Shown piece by piece: positions 8,064 to 16,664 of a stretch of 64,000 bases of DNA. Under the pieces are notes generated by a model that saw only the letters and a program-made list of their open reading frames with translations, was not told the origin of the DNA and did no database searches. The number at the start of each line of letters is the position of its first letter. Position 1 is the stretch's first letter. Source of the DNA: Bacteroidaceae bacterium (GTDB lineage Bacteria; Bacteroidota; Bacteroidia; Bacteroidales; Bacteroidaceae); assembly GCA_017509605.1 (NCBI GenBank), contig JAFWPH010000032.1, positions 1 through 64,000 on the forward strand, in the 5' to 3' direction. The position numbers were made by a program, and so were the translations under genes.

Positions 8064-9140
8064 ATGAGGAATATATTTGGAAATGTGTTCACTTTGTCCA
8101 CCTTCGGCGAGAGTCATGGAGAGGCCATAGGTGGAGTGGTTGATGGCATGCCAGCTGGTGTGGACATCGACTTAGACTTCATCCAGCAGGAGCTGAACCG
8201 CCGTCGGCCAGGGCAGAGCAAGATCACTACATCTCGCCAGGAGAGCGACCGTGTGGAGATCCTTTCGGGCGTGTTCGAGGGCAAATCCACAGGCTGTCCC
8301 ATCGGCTTCATCGTTAGGAACAGCAACCAGCGTTCCGAAGACTATGAGAACATGCGCGACGTGTTCCGTCCCTCACATGCCGACTTCACCTATTACAACA
8401 AGTACGGCCTCCGCGACCATCGTGGAGGTGGTCGTTCTTCCGCCCGCGAGACCATCTCACGGTGTGTGGGAGGAGCGCTTGCCAAACTCGCCCTGCGAAA
8501 GTTGGGCATCCGCATCACCGCCTATACCTCGCAGGTGGGCGACATCGTGATTGACCGTGATTACAGCCACTACGATTTCGATGAGATCGAGCGAAACATC
8601 GTCCGTTGTCCCGACGCGGAGAAAGCCGAGCGGATGGTCGCGCTGATAGACCAAGTGAAACAGGAGGGCGACACTATCGGCGGTGTCATCTCGTGTGTGG
8701 TGCAGGGCTGTCCCATAGGATTGGGTGAACCGGCCTTCGACAAACTCCATGCAGCCCTCGGTGCGGCCATGCTGTCGATTAACGCCGTCAAGGGATTCGA
8801 ATACGGAGAGGGCTTTGACGGGGTCAGAGCACGCGGGTCGGAGCAGAACGATATTTTCGTTTCGAAGGACGGAACGATTCATACGCTTACAAACCACAGC
8901 GGAGGCATCCAGGGAGGCATCTCCAATGGTAATGACATCTTCTTCCGTGTGGCTTTCAAACCTGTCGCCACACTGCTGAGACCACAGCCCACTGTGAATG
9001 CCCAAGGACAAGAGACCACCCTTGCCGTGAAGGGGAGACATGATCCCTGTGTGCTGCCGAGAGCCGTTCCTGTGGTGGAGGCGATGGCGGCAATGACCAT
9101 CCTCGACTTCTACTTGTTGCACAAGACCGTGCATCTGTAG
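8064..9140 (+). CDS. aroC: Chorismate synthase
   Basis: 358 residues, normal length. It catalyses the last common step of aromatic amino-acid synthesis, 1,4-elimination of phosphate from EPSP to chorismate with reduced FMN. The three family signatures are visible: [18 protein letters not shown] near the N-terminus, the [13 protein letters not shown] block (about residues 117-129), and the C-terminal [16 protein letters not shown] block. The start ATG directly follows the heptamer tract. The neighbours are unrelated housekeeping genes rather than aro genes. Confidence 0.98.
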   Translation: MRNIFGNVFTLSTFGESHGEAIGGVVDGMPAGVDIDLDFIQQELNRRRPGQSKITTSRQESDRVEILSGVFEGKSTGCPIGFIVRNSNQRSEDYENMRDVFRPSHADFTYYNKYGLRDHRGGGRSSARETISRCVGGALAKLALRKLGIRITAYTSQVGDIVIDRDYSHYDFDEIERNIVRCPDAEKAERMVALIDQVKQEGDTIGGVISCVVQGCPIGLGEPAFDKLHAALGAAMLSINAVKGFEYGEGFDGVRARGSEQNDIFVSKDGTIHTLTNHSGGIQGGISNGNDIFFRVAFKPVATLLRPQPTVNAQGQETTLAVKGRHDPCVLPRAVPVVEAMAAMTILDFYLLHKTVHL

Positions 9141-9198
9141 TGACGGGATTTGTTGTATGACAGAGGTGTTTTCAGATAAAACGAATACTTGTAGTAAT

Positions 9199-9212
9199 AC
9201 TTTAATTAAAGT
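9199..9212. promoter_or_regulatory. 14-nt perfect palindrome upstream of ssb
   Basis: ACTTTAATTAAAGT is its own reverse complement and ends 27 nt before the ssb start. The words ATACTTTA and TTATAAAT recur around it. It could be an operator or part of an AT-rich promoter; no TAnnTTTG box is evident nearby. Confidence 0.35.
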
Positions 9213-9239
9213 TTATAAATAATTGATACTTTATAAATT

Positions 9240-9683
9240 ATGTCTGTAAATAAAGTAATATTAATAGGCCATGTGGGAGTGGAACCCGAGATCCGTTATC
9301 TGGATGGCGGCGTATGTGTGGCCAAGGTCAGACTGGCTACTACCGAGCGTGGCTATACCCTTCAGAACGGCACTCAGGTACCAGACCGAACTGAATGGCA
9401 CGATGTGATTTTATGGAGAGCTCAGGCCGAATATGTGGAGAAGTATGTGCATACTGGCGACAAACTCTACGTTGAGGGCAAACTCCAGTACCGCAAGTAC
9501 ACCGACAAGCAGGGCATTTCGCGCACCTTGGTGGAGATCATGGCCAACACCATCGAGATTCTCTCCTCGGCTCAGCCCAAAAAACCAACAGCCGAAACCG
9601 GAAACACTCAGCAAGCCAAGACTGAGGAGCAGGCAGGCGATGCGGGCAAAGTGGCGGAAGGTGAATTCGAATTCCCTTTCTAA
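9240..9683 (+). CDS. ssb: Single-stranded DNA-binding protein
   Basis: 147 residues. An N-terminal OB fold (1-110) carries the SSB hallmarks: MSVNKVILIGHVGVEPEIRY, the WHDVILW strand and KLYVEGKLQYRKYTDKQG. A disordered Gln/Ala/Glu linker leads to the acidic tip EGEFEFPF, equivalent to the DDDIPF tip that binds replication and repair partners. It coats ssDNA in the cytoplasm as a tetramer in known homologues. No ribosomal genes flank it, unlike the rpsF-ssb-rpsR arrangement of many bacteria, so this may be the stand-alone copy. Confidence 0.96.
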   Translation: MSVNKVILIGHVGVEPEIRYLDGGVCVAKVRLATTERGYTLQNGTQVPDRTEWHDVILWRAQAEYVEKYVHTGDKLYVEGKLQYRKYTDKQGISRTLVEIMANTIEILSSAQPKKPTAETGNTQQAKTEEQAGDAGKVAEGEFEFPF

Positions 9684-9799
9684 TTAGGCCTTAGCTGTTT
9701 GAAGGGTTATAGGTTATTGAGTTTAGGCTAACGCCTAAGGTCAAGAGTCAAGGGTCGAGAGGCCTTTTCTTGGTGTTAGGCTTTAGGCATTAGGCTTAA
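9681..9799 (+). repeat. Long heptanucleotide tandem repeat tract between ssb and kdsA
   Basis: Seventeen 7-nt units in one phase, beginning at the ssb stop codon: TAATTAG, GCCTTAG, ... ATAGGTT, ATTGAGT, TTAGGCT, AACGCCT, AAGGTCA, AGAGTCA, AGGGTCG ... GGCTTTA, GGCATTA, GGCTTAA. It shares a run (GGGTTATAGGTTATTGA) with the tract at 6823-6955, so the two are related. Confidence 0.85.
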
Positions 9800-9842
9800 G
9801 TTGCGTGTAATAATATTTCAAATCAACTGATAAACTGATAAT

Positions 9843-10598
9843 ATGAAATTCATAGCAGGTCCTTGCGTCATTGAGAGTATGGACGTACTGGAGACGGTAG
9901 CCGCCGAACTGGTGCGTCTGCAAACCAAATATGACATAGAGATATATTTCAAATCGTCGTTCGACAAAGCCAACCGCACCTCCATCAGTTCGTTCCGTGG
10001 ACCTGGACTGGAGAAAGGACTTCAGATGCTTGCCGACATCAAGAGCAAGTATGGACTCGGTCTGCTCACCGACATCCATGAGAGCTACCAGGCCCGTGAG
10101 GCCGGCCAGGTGGTGGATGTCCTGCAGATTCCCGCTTTCCTGTGCCGTCAGACCGACTTACTGGTGGCTGCCGCCAAGACAGGCAGGACGGTGAACATCA
10201 AGAAGGCGCAGTTCCTCTCGGGACAGGACATGAAGTATCCTGTGGAGAAGGTCCGTGAGTCGGGCAATAACGACATCTGGCTGACAGAGCGCGGCAACAT
10301 GTTCGGCTACAACAACCTGATCGTGGATTTCCGCAACATCCCCGACATGCTCAGCCTCTGCGACACCGTGGTGATGGACTGCACCCACTCGGTGCAGCGC
10401 CCGGGAGCTGCAGGCGGAAAGACGGGTGGCAACCGCGAGTTTGTGCCTTCGATGGCGCTGGCAGCCAAGGCCTTCGGAGCCAACGGCTTCTTCTTCGAGG
10501 TTCATCCCGATCCCGACCATGCGTTGAGCGACGGCCCCAACATGCTGCGGCTCGAAGATCTCGACAAGGTGATAGGGGAACTAATAGTTAAGAGTTAA
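9843..10598 (+). CDS. kdsA: 3-deoxy-8-phosphooctulonate (KDO-8-P) synthase
   Basis: 251 residues. Condenses phosphoenolpyruvate with arabinose-5-phosphate to KDO-8-phosphate for lipopolysaccharide core. Recognisable blocks are FKSSFDKANRTS, RGPGLEKGL, LPAF-like IPAFLCRQTDLL, KKAQFLS, and EVHPDPDHALSDGP near the end. The N-terminus reads IAGPCVIES with Cys8 where the metal-independent E. coli enzyme has Asn, so together with the EVH and SDGP residues this is the metal-dependent class. It pairs with kdsD immediately downstream, which makes the arabinose-5-phosphate substrate. The last codons and stop lie inside a heptamer repeat. Confidence 0.97.
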   Translation: MKFIAGPCVIESMDVLETVAAELVRLQTKYDIEIYFKSSFDKANRTSISSFRGPGLEKGLQMLADIKSKYGLGLLTDIHESYQAREAGQVVDVLQIPAFLCRQTDLLVAAAKTGRTVNIKKAQFLSGQDMKYPVEKVRESGNNDIWLTERGNMFGYNNLIVDFRNIPDMLSLCDTVVMDCTHSVQRPGAAGGKTGGNREFVPSMALAAKAFGANGFFFEVHPDPDHALSDGPNMLRLEDLDKVIGELIVKS

Positions 10599-10641
10599 GA
10601 ATTAAGTAATTAGAGTTAAGAATTAAGACTCAAGGGATAAG
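10586..10641 (+). repeat. Heptanucleotide tandem repeat tract across the kdsA stop codon
   Basis: Eight units in phase: AGTTAAG, AGTTAAG, AATTAAG, TAATTAG, AGTTAAG, AATTAAG, ACTCAAG, GGATAAG. It encodes the last residues and the TAA stop of kdsA and ends 2 nt before the kdsD ATG. Confidence 0.85.
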
Positions 10642-10643
10642 TG

Positions 10644-11600
10644 ATGGATAATAGCAAAGTGAAGGAAATAGCGGAGAAATGTTTCAGGGACGAGGCTGAG
10701 GCCTTGCTCGGACTGATTCCGCAGTTGGATGAGGGGTTTGAGAAAGCGGTCGATATGATGTATCATTGCTGTGGACATGTTATCGTCACTGGAGTGGGGA
10801 AGTCGGGCCATGTGGGTGCCAAGATGGCCGCCACACTGGCCAGTACAGGTACGCCTTCGTTCTTCCTCAATGCCCAGGACGCACTGCATGGAGATTTGGG
10901 CATGATCACCGACGACGACATCGTGGTGATGATTTCCAATTCCGGCAATACCGACGAATTGTTGCGCTTGGTGGATTGTCTGCAAATACGCAAGGTCCCC
11001 ATCATCGGCATGACGGGTAACCCCGACTCGCTGATAGCCCGCAACTCTGACACCCATATCCGTGTGTGGGTGGAGAAAGAAGCTTGTCCGCTGAACCTCG
11101 CTCCTACATCTTCCACTACCGCCGCCATTGCCATGGGCGATGCCTTGGCTTGTGTGTTGATGGAACTGCGTGACTTCAAGAAGAACGACTTCGCCCGTTT
11201 CCATCCTGGGGGCAGTCTGGGCTACAAACTGGTGACAAAGGTGAAGGACGTGATGTACAAGGGCAATTTCCCCATCCTGCCGCCGCACATGCGCTTGGGT
11301 GACGCCTTGATTCACATCAGCAACGGTAAGCTCGGACTTGGTGTAGTGATGGACGGAGAGAAGATCATGGGCATTATCACCGACGGCGACATCCGCCGCG
11401 CTGTGGAGGGCGCCCAGTCGAACTTCTTCCAGCTCTCAGTATCGGACGTGATGACCAAGACACCGAAGACCATTGATCCCGACGCCAAACTGACCAAGAT
11501 CCAGGCCATGTTCCGCAAGTACAAGATTCACTCACTGCTTGTGGTCGATAAGGACGAGCACCTTATCGGCATCGTCGATTACTTCGCCATCATGCAGTGA
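10644..11600 (+). CDS. kdsD: Arabinose-5-phosphate isomerase (KpsF/GutQ family)
   Basis: 318 residues. Interconverts ribulose-5-phosphate and arabinose-5-phosphate, the first dedicated step of KDO synthesis. An N-terminal SIS domain (about 30-190) carries VTGVGKSGHVGAK, the SNSGNTDE phosphosugar loop and PTSSTTAAIAMGDAL with the conserved FARFHPGGSLG. Two CBS domains follow (about 205-318, VKDVMYKG and VSDVMTKTP). The ATG at 10644 is preferred over the GTG immediately before it. The kdsA-kdsD order fits a KDO supply unit. Confidence 0.96.
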   Translation: MDNSKVKEIAEKCFRDEAEALLGLIPQLDEGFEKAVDMMYHCCGHVIVTGVGKSGHVGAKMAATLASTGTPSFFLNAQDALHGDLGMITDDDIVVMISNSGNTDELLRLVDCLQIRKVPIIGMTGNPDSLIARNSDTHIRVWVEKEACPLNLAPTSSTTAAIAMGDALACVLMELRDFKKNDFARFHPGGSLGYKLVTKVKDVMYKGNFPILPPHMRLGDALIHISNGKLGLGVVMDGEKIMGIITDGDIRRAVEGAQSNFFQLSVSDVMTKTPKTIDPDAKLTKIQAMFRKYKIHSLLVVDKDEHLIGIVDYFAIMQ

Positions 11601-11664
11601 GAAGGATGAATACCATTTATACCGCTACGATTTACAAAATGACCTTGTAACACATTGATAACCC

Positions 11665-12267
11665 ATGAATTTTCTGGAAGAAAAAATCCTGAGCGATGCC
11701 ACCATCAAACCAGGCAACATACTGAAGATTGACAATTTCCTGAACCATCAGATCGACATCAGCATCATGCGTCAGATGGCTTACGAAATGAAAAGGCGTT
11801 TCACGGGGGTGGAAGTCAACAAGGTGCTTACCATCGAGGCCAGCGGCATTGCCCTTGCCACCATGTTGGGCGACTTGTACGATGTGCCTGTGGTCTTCGC
11901 CAAGAAAAGCCAGACGGCCAACAGCACCGACGACAAATACGTGGCGCAGGCCTATTCCTTTACCCATAAGAAGATGAACAACGTGTTCGTCTCGAAGCCT
12001 TATCTTCTTGCTACAGACCGTGTGCTTATTGTGGATGATTTCCTCGCCGACGGACAGGCCGTTCATGCATTGATCGACATTGTACATCAGGCTGGTGGCG
12101 AGGTGGCAGGTATTGGTATTGCTGTGGAGAAAGGGCAACAAAAAGGTGGTCGTCTCTTACGTGAGGAGGGCTACCATTTGGAGTCGATTGCCATCATCGA
12201 GGAGATGGACTGGCAGACACAGACTATCCGTTTCCGTGAGCAACCATCTCACCAAGATGTCACTTAG
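11665..12267 (+). CDS. xpt: Xanthine phosphoribosyltransferase
   Basis: 200 residues, as in the Bacillus Xpt family. It salvages xanthine to XMP using PRPP. Visible family features are the N-terminal FLNHQIDISIMRQM, TIEASGIALATM, VVFAKKSQT and the PRPP-binding loop VLIVDDFLADGQAVHAL. Cytoplasmic. Together with guaA at 37.6 kb, which converts XMP to GMP, it would complete guanine nucleotide salvage, though the two genes are far apart. The TAG stop overlaps the stop of the convergent MBOAT gene. Confidence 0.93.
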   Translation: MNFLEEKILSDATIKPGNILKIDNFLNHQIDISIMRQMAYEMKRRFTGVEVNKVLTIEASGIALATMLGDLYDVPVVFAKKSQTANSTDDKYVAQAYSFTHKKMNNVFVSKPYLLATDRVLIVDDFLADGQAVHALIDIVHQAGGEVAGIGIAVEKGQQKGGRLLREEGYHLESIAIIEEMDWQTQTIRFREQPSHQDVT

Positions 12268-13763
12268 AATCTGAAATAGATGAAGGGATGGAAAGAAGAA
12301 CTAATGATATAGACAAAACACAATAGGAACGCGACAACGGCTGCCAGGTCTCTCAACAAAACTACATATCGATTCTTTGAAGTCCACAGTTTATTGAGCG
12401 TGGGTAAACTGAGGATGAAGGCTATGGGTAGTAATCCAACAGTTTGCACAATGTCGGAATTCTCCGCCATCAGTCGTGTCCAATCTGTTGAACTCCAACA
12501 GAACATACGGTGGAATACCTTGTGCAAGAAAGAAAAATTCTCAATATGGAATAACACCCAGCTGGTATTGACTATTATAAAACAATATGCCCATCCCAAA
12601 ATGGAATTGAAATTCTTTTTACCGTTATAGTCGAAGAAAGCTTTCTCTATCATGAGTATAATACCGAAGAACACACCCCATAAAACGAAGTTCCATGACG
12701 CTCCATGCCACAAGCCTGTCAGCATCCATACCACCATGATGTTCATGGTGCGGCGGATTTTGCTGCACCGACTGCCGCCTAATGGGAAATAAACGTAATC
12801 CCGGAACCAACTGGAGAGGGAGATATGCCAACGGCGCCAGAATTCGCTGACGGAATGGGAAACATAGGGATGATTGAAGTTCTCGGGAAAATGAAAGCCA
12901 AAGATTCTTCCCAATCCTATGGCCATATCACTGTAACCGGAGAAATCATAATAAATCTGCATGGTATAGGCCATGGAAGCCAGCCATAATGCACTTGTGC
13001 CCACACAGTCGTAAACTGTGGGGTCGGCGGATAAGCTGTTTCTATATATGTTGTATATGGCATCGCTCAACAGGGCCACATTGTCGGCTATGAGCACTTT
13101 CTTTGATAATCCAATGATGAAACGATATGTGCCTTCCTTGATGTCTTTGATGCTGGAATGACGGGAGCCCAGTTCCGACTCTATGGTCTGATATCTGACT
13201 ATGGGACCGGCGATCAACTGTGGGAAAAGGCTGACATACAGCATCAGACGAAGAGGATTGCGTTGTAGTCCAATGCGACCGAGGTGAAGGTCGATGATGT
13301 AGGATAGAATTTGGAAGGTATAGAAACTGATGCCAATGGGAAGACTGAAGTTGACAACGGGCAGTTGTATGAATGGGACCTGATTGATATTTCCGATAAA
13401 AAAACCAAGGTATTTGAATACGCATAATGACAGAATGAGCAATACGATGGTTACAATCATGACAAGGAGTTCCATTTTCCCCTTGTTCCGCTGTTTCAGC
13501 CATTTCATCAAGCATCCACCTGCCCAGGCCACGACCGACGCTCCTATAAGCAAGACAACGTAGATCGGCTCACCCCATGCGTAAAAGAATAGCGACGCAA
13601 TCAGCAACACAAAGTTCTGCAAAGGGAGTAGCGGATTGCTGGCTATGGCTTGCCCGTCCACCTTTTGGCGGGAGAGTAGCCTTCCTGTGATTCCAACGGC
13701 AAAATATGCAATAACCACAGAAGGCAAGAAAAGGAGTAGAAAAGGCAACGAGCTGAAAGTCAT
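12264..13763 (-). CDS. MBOAT-family O-acyltransferase (AlgI/DltB-like)
   Basis: 499 residues with about ten membrane helices. Hallmarks are QLIAGPIVRYQTI, the FWRRWHISLSSWFRDYVYFPLGG block and LTGLWHGASWNFVLWG with the invariant histidine near residue 353. These proteins move acyl groups, often acetyl, across the inner membrane to a periplasmic acceptor such as alginate, cellulose or teichoic acid. The DHHW-family gene 11 nt upstream is the expected periplasmic partner. Last gene of a minus-strand operon; its stop overlaps by 3 nt the stop of xpt on the other strand, and no terminator lies between the convergent genes. Acceptor unknown. Confidence 0.92.
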   Translation of the reverse strand: MTFSSLPFLLLFLPSVVIAYFAVGITGRLLSRQKVDGQAIASNPLLPLQNFVLLIASLFFYAWGEPIYVVLLIGASVVAWAGGCLMKWLKQRNKGKMELLVMIVTIVLLILSLCVFKYLGFFIGNINQVPFIQLPVVNFSLPIGISFYTFQILSYIIDLHLGRIGLQRNPLRLMLYVSLFPQLIAGPIVRYQTIESELGSRHSSIKDIKEGTYRFIIGLSKKVLIADNVALLSDAIYNIYRNSLSADPTVYDCVGTSALWLASMAYTMQIYYDFSGYSDMAIGLGRIFGFHFPENFNHPYVSHSVSEFWRRWHISLSSWFRDYVYFPLGGSRCSKIRRTMNIMVVWMLTGLWHGASWNFVLWGVFFGIILMIEKAFFDYNGKKNFNSILGWAYCFIIVNTSWVLFHIENFSFLHKVFHRMFCWSSTDWTRLMAENSDIVQTVGLLPIAFILSLPTLNKLWTSKNRYVVLLRDLAAVVAFLLCFVYIISSSFHPFIYFRF

Positions 13764-13774
13764 AACTATAAAAC

Positions 13775-15079
13775 CTATAATTCAATAGTGTGATAATCGT
13801 CTATGAACAGAATGTTGATGATGAATAACACTTCATTGATCTGATGTTCCTGGATATATTCGTTGATGTTGAATTCATGCTTTTTTACATCTTTGTAATA
13901 GCGGAGGTCTATGGAATATGTCTGGTGATAATGACTGGCAATCATTTTTAGGAGGGGTTTGAAGTAAGAGTTTCCGAAGACCAGGATGTTGGGCCGTGAG
14001 TCTCTTTCAGTGGTGAAGATAGTCTCAGCGTTGTTATACCCGTAAAATTCCCTATATCTCAGTTGGTCTTCAGGTTTGCCGCCGTTGAAAAAGGATTCCT
14101 CATCACCAAATCCGACCTTTTCTCCCTCCACTGTTATCACCATCGGAGGGAATTGGTAACGATATGCCTTGAATGGCTCTTGGAACAGGTCCATACTGCC
14201 CGTCATCCTACCTCTGCTATCACAGTAATGCTTGGAGACAAGAATGGTTTTCCCATCGCGCTCATATTGACATTTGCCGGGGTTCTGGGCGGGGTCAGGT
14301 GATTTCTCAATGGGTTTCAACTGTGTCTCACCTTGCGACTCAAGTCCAAGTATATTGTACAATTGGGTGTATGCTTCGTAAATCCCCAGATAACTCCAGT
14401 GATGGTCTGTTCGCATGAAGTACTTTTGGTAATCCTCAAAGGAACTGACATGCAATTCATCTGTATGTGTGGGAGGTAGTTCCAGACGGCTCGAAAGATA
14501 ATCCCAGAACCCACTCTTTGAGGCGTTGTCGAATCGGATGTCGCGGTCGAGGGTCACATAATACATGTAGAAATTGGTTTGGGGATTGTCTTTTAGGGCT
14601 TGATTGACCGTTGAAGCGAATTCATTGAGAAGTTTCCTCTTCGTTGGGGTGAATTGATGTCGATTGGCTATGATGTATAAGTTGTCTTTCTTACCATATA
14701 GATAAAACTTGTTGCGAAAACTCACGTAATGGTCAGAGAACGAGAACGTATGATTGAACAACTTCAGTAGAGCCTTGTTGGTAGCCCCATAATAGAGTTT
14801 CTTCACATATTGGTTGGCTGGGAATTGGTCAGGAAGCGCGTTCTCCATTTGTGTTTGGTAGTCCCTTCCGACAAATTCCGACAGGCTATGGAGTTGGGGG
14901 ATTTGTTCTGGATTTCTGTTTTCTGTATTTAAGGCTTCGGTATGAGTGTTTTGTAATGCCTTGTAGCCTCCGTACAAAAGGAAGATGAGAACGAATAGAG
15001 GCAGAAACAATCCGCTGATACGATGGATGAAGATTCTGTGGATTTTCCTGAAGTTCTTGAATCCAATACTGTCTCTCAT
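13775..15079 (-). CDS. DHHW-family protein (AlgJ/AlgX-like acylation partner)
   Basis: 434 residues from the ATG at 15079; an ATG 30 nt further up is possible but adds a charged stretch before the signal anchor. One N-terminal hydrophobic helix (about 20-38) places the rest in the periplasm. Motifs include GRDYQTQMENALPDQFP, TDHHWSYLGIYEAY (the DHHW signature) and ILVFGNSYF, an SGNH-like serine block. The DHHW signature and the following MBOAT gene match AlgI-AlgJ/AlgX-type polysaccharide O-acetylation pairs, in which this protein would take the acyl group to the polymer. Family assignment is good, substrate unknown. Confidence 0.8.
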   Translation of the reverse strand: MRDSIGFKNFRKIHRIFIHRISGLFLPLFVLIFLLYGGYKALQNTHTEALNTENRNPEQIPQLHSLSEFVGRDYQTQMENALPDQFPANQYVKKLYYGATNKALLKLFNHTFSFSDHYVSFRNKFYLYGKKDNLYIIANRHQFTPTKRKLLNEFASTVNQALKDNPQTNFYMYYVTLDRDIRFDNASKSGFWDYLSSRLELPPTHTDELHVSSFEDYQKYFMRTDHHWSYLGIYEAYTQLYNILGLESQGETQLKPIEKSPDPAQNPGKCQYERDGKTILVSKHYCDSRGRMTGSMDLFQEPFKAYRYQFPPMVITVEGEKVGFGDEESFFNGGKPEDQLRYREFYGYNNAETIFTTERDSRPNILVFGNSYFKPLLKMIASHYHQTYSIDLRYYKDVKKHEFNINEYIQEHQINEVLFIINILFIDDYHTIEL

Positions 15080-15131
15080 ATTTTGTTTTTTCCGAATGCT
15101 AATGACCAACTGATACGTAACGACTCAAAAA

Positions 15132-15842
15132 CTAATTGAATGTCTTTTCCTTGTTCCTGTAGTGTGTGATGAGGTGGAGGAGGAGTGGAATGAGATAGGC
15201 GGCGTATTCGAATATCAGGAACCAAAGATTGCTGTTGTCGTCGATGAGAAGAAACACCTGCGAATAGTCGAAGCAGGCCACCATCTGTGCGATGATGATG
15301 AAAGAGAGGAAATAACTGGCGATGTCGGCTATCAACTGTGTGTCGGCTTTCACCACGTCGGCAACGGTGAGCAGTCGGCCCGAGGTGTAGCCGTAGATGT
15401 CGGCGGTGATGATGACGATGATGAGTGCGACGGCGGGCAGACCTCGGGTGAAAGGGGAGTGGCTCAGAGTGCCGAGCGGGTTGAGCAGTGGTGCGCCGGG
15501 CAGCAGTGTCATGCAGGCGATGGCCACAGCCGACAGTGTCAGGAAGAGCAGTGCGATGACCATGGCGTTCTTCTGCTTGGAGTTGGTGTGGCCGCGGACG
15601 GCATCGAGCATCCCCGAACCGTCGAGAGCGCTGAGGGCCATGAGCGTCAGCAGCAAGATGGGCAATGGCGAGCGTGTGATGTTGGGCACCACGCTCGAGA
15701 ACATCCACCGTATGCCTTCAGCGCTCAGCAGGTTCACCACCTCCAGTCCATAGACGCTTCCCGCCCAGGTGAAGAGGGCGAGCAGCAGGATGGTCAGGAG
15801 GCAGCTCAAGGGTATATATGTCAGCCAGTCGCGTTGTCGCAT
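15132..15842 (-). CDS. Half-length AbgT-like membrane protein
   Basis: 236 residues, five or six predicted membrane helices. The segment VVNLLSAEGIRWMFSSVVPN, followed by LTLMALSALDGSGML, aligns by eye with the start of AbgT transporters (NLLSVEGLHWFL... LGAGLAERVGLL), which are about 500 residues and export p-aminobenzoyl-glutamate or sulfonamides. Only the first half of that fold would be present, and the end (RNKEKTFN) is a clean cytosolic tail, so it may be a stable reduced form rather than a pseudogene. It sits 13 nt after the response regulator and just before the acyltransferase genes. Function unknown. Confidence 0.6.
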   Translation of the reverse strand: MRQRDWLTYIPLSCLLTILLLALFTWAGSVYGLEVVNLLSAEGIRWMFSSVVPNITRSPLPILLLTLMALSALDGSGMLDAVRGHTNSKQKNAMVIALLFLTLSAVAIACMTLLPGAPLLNPLGTLSHSPFTRGLPAVALIIVIITADIYGYTSGRLLTVADVVKADTQLIADIASYFLSFIIIAQMVACFDYSQVFLLIDDNSNLWFLIFEYAAYLIPLLLHLITHYRNKEKTFN

Positions 15843-15855
15843 GGTTTTTCCTCAG

Positions 15856-16572
15856 TTAGGCGTCGTCGGGTTCGAGGTTGTCGATGTCGAGGATGCGCAG
15901 TTCCAAAGCCTTGGTGACCAGACGGGTGGCGTTGACGGAACGTTCTCCACCGAAGAGTCGGCTGATGAGGTCGTTCTGCCGCTTCTCCAACGACTTCACT
16001 CCGAATGGCATGCTTCGGAGGTTGGCGATCATCTCCTTGGTGTAGCCCAAGGCCAGATGCCGGAGCAGACGCTCGTCGTACTCGTCGATTTCGTAGTCGA
16101 GCATCACTTCTTGATGTCGGTTGTCGTTATAGACCGATTGTTTGAAACGGTAGAGGATCTTCTCCAGAATGGGTTGGTTGAACACCATGCGCTTACCGGA
16201 CATCACACTCATCACGTCGCCTCGTGTCAACAACTCACCGCTCTTGAGGATGATGCCATCGGCGCCAGCGTCGAGTGCATCGACCCAAAGGCTCTCGTTG
16301 AGTATCTCGCCTGTGAAGATGAGCACATGGATGTCAGGGTATTTCTTGCGCAGTGTCGCGCAGATGTCAACTCCCACGGTGGTGGAACCGCCCAGTCCGA
16401 GGTCGAGCAGAATCAGGTCTGGCAGTTCCTTACGGAGCAAGGTCCACAGTTCGTTCTCTGTCATTGCCGTTCCGATGATTTCCGCCTCGGGGATGTCGTT
16501 GCGGAAGATCTCTTCGGTGCCTTTCAGTTCCAGTTTGGCGTCTTCTACAATGATTACTTTGAATTTATCCAT
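15856..16572 (-). CDS. Response regulator, receiver plus LuxR/NarL-like output
   Basis: 238 residues. The receiver domain (1-120) has the acidic pair at 10-11, phosphoacceptor Asp57 in LILLDLGL, Thr88 in IFTGE and Lys111 in ILKSGE. The C-terminal region (about 150-230) follows the LuxR pattern loosely: LLRHLALGYTKEMIANL, then VKSLEKRQNDLISRLFGG and NATRLVTKALELRIL. The insertion SMPFG where the HTH turn should be makes it atypical. It lies 92 nt after the tandem kinase gene with no promoter visible between them, so the two probably form one signalling pair. Confidence 0.85.
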   Translation of the reverse strand: MDKFKVIIVEDAKLELKGTEEIFRNDIPEAEIIGTAMTENELWTLLRKELPDLILLDLGLGGSTTVGVDICATLRKKYPDIHVLIFTGEILNESLWVDALDAGADGIILKSGELLTRGDVMSVMSGKRMVFNQPILEKILYRFKQSVYNDNRHQEVMLDYEIDEYDERLLRHLALGYTKEMIANLRSMPFGVKSLEKRQNDLISRLFGGERSVNATRLVTKALELRILDIDNLEPDDA

Positions 16573-16664
16573 ATCTTGTATTTTTTCACGTTTATCTGTT
16601 TTGTTGCGTATAGTCGGGTTTGAGTTTTTGTCGGCTTTTCCGGCTCTCTCCTCATTCAGGACGA

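Noticed and set aside
15132..15842. AbgT-like gene considered as a pseudogene
   Set aside because: The reading frame is intact with tight operon spacing and a normal hydrophilic end; no remnants of the missing half follow.
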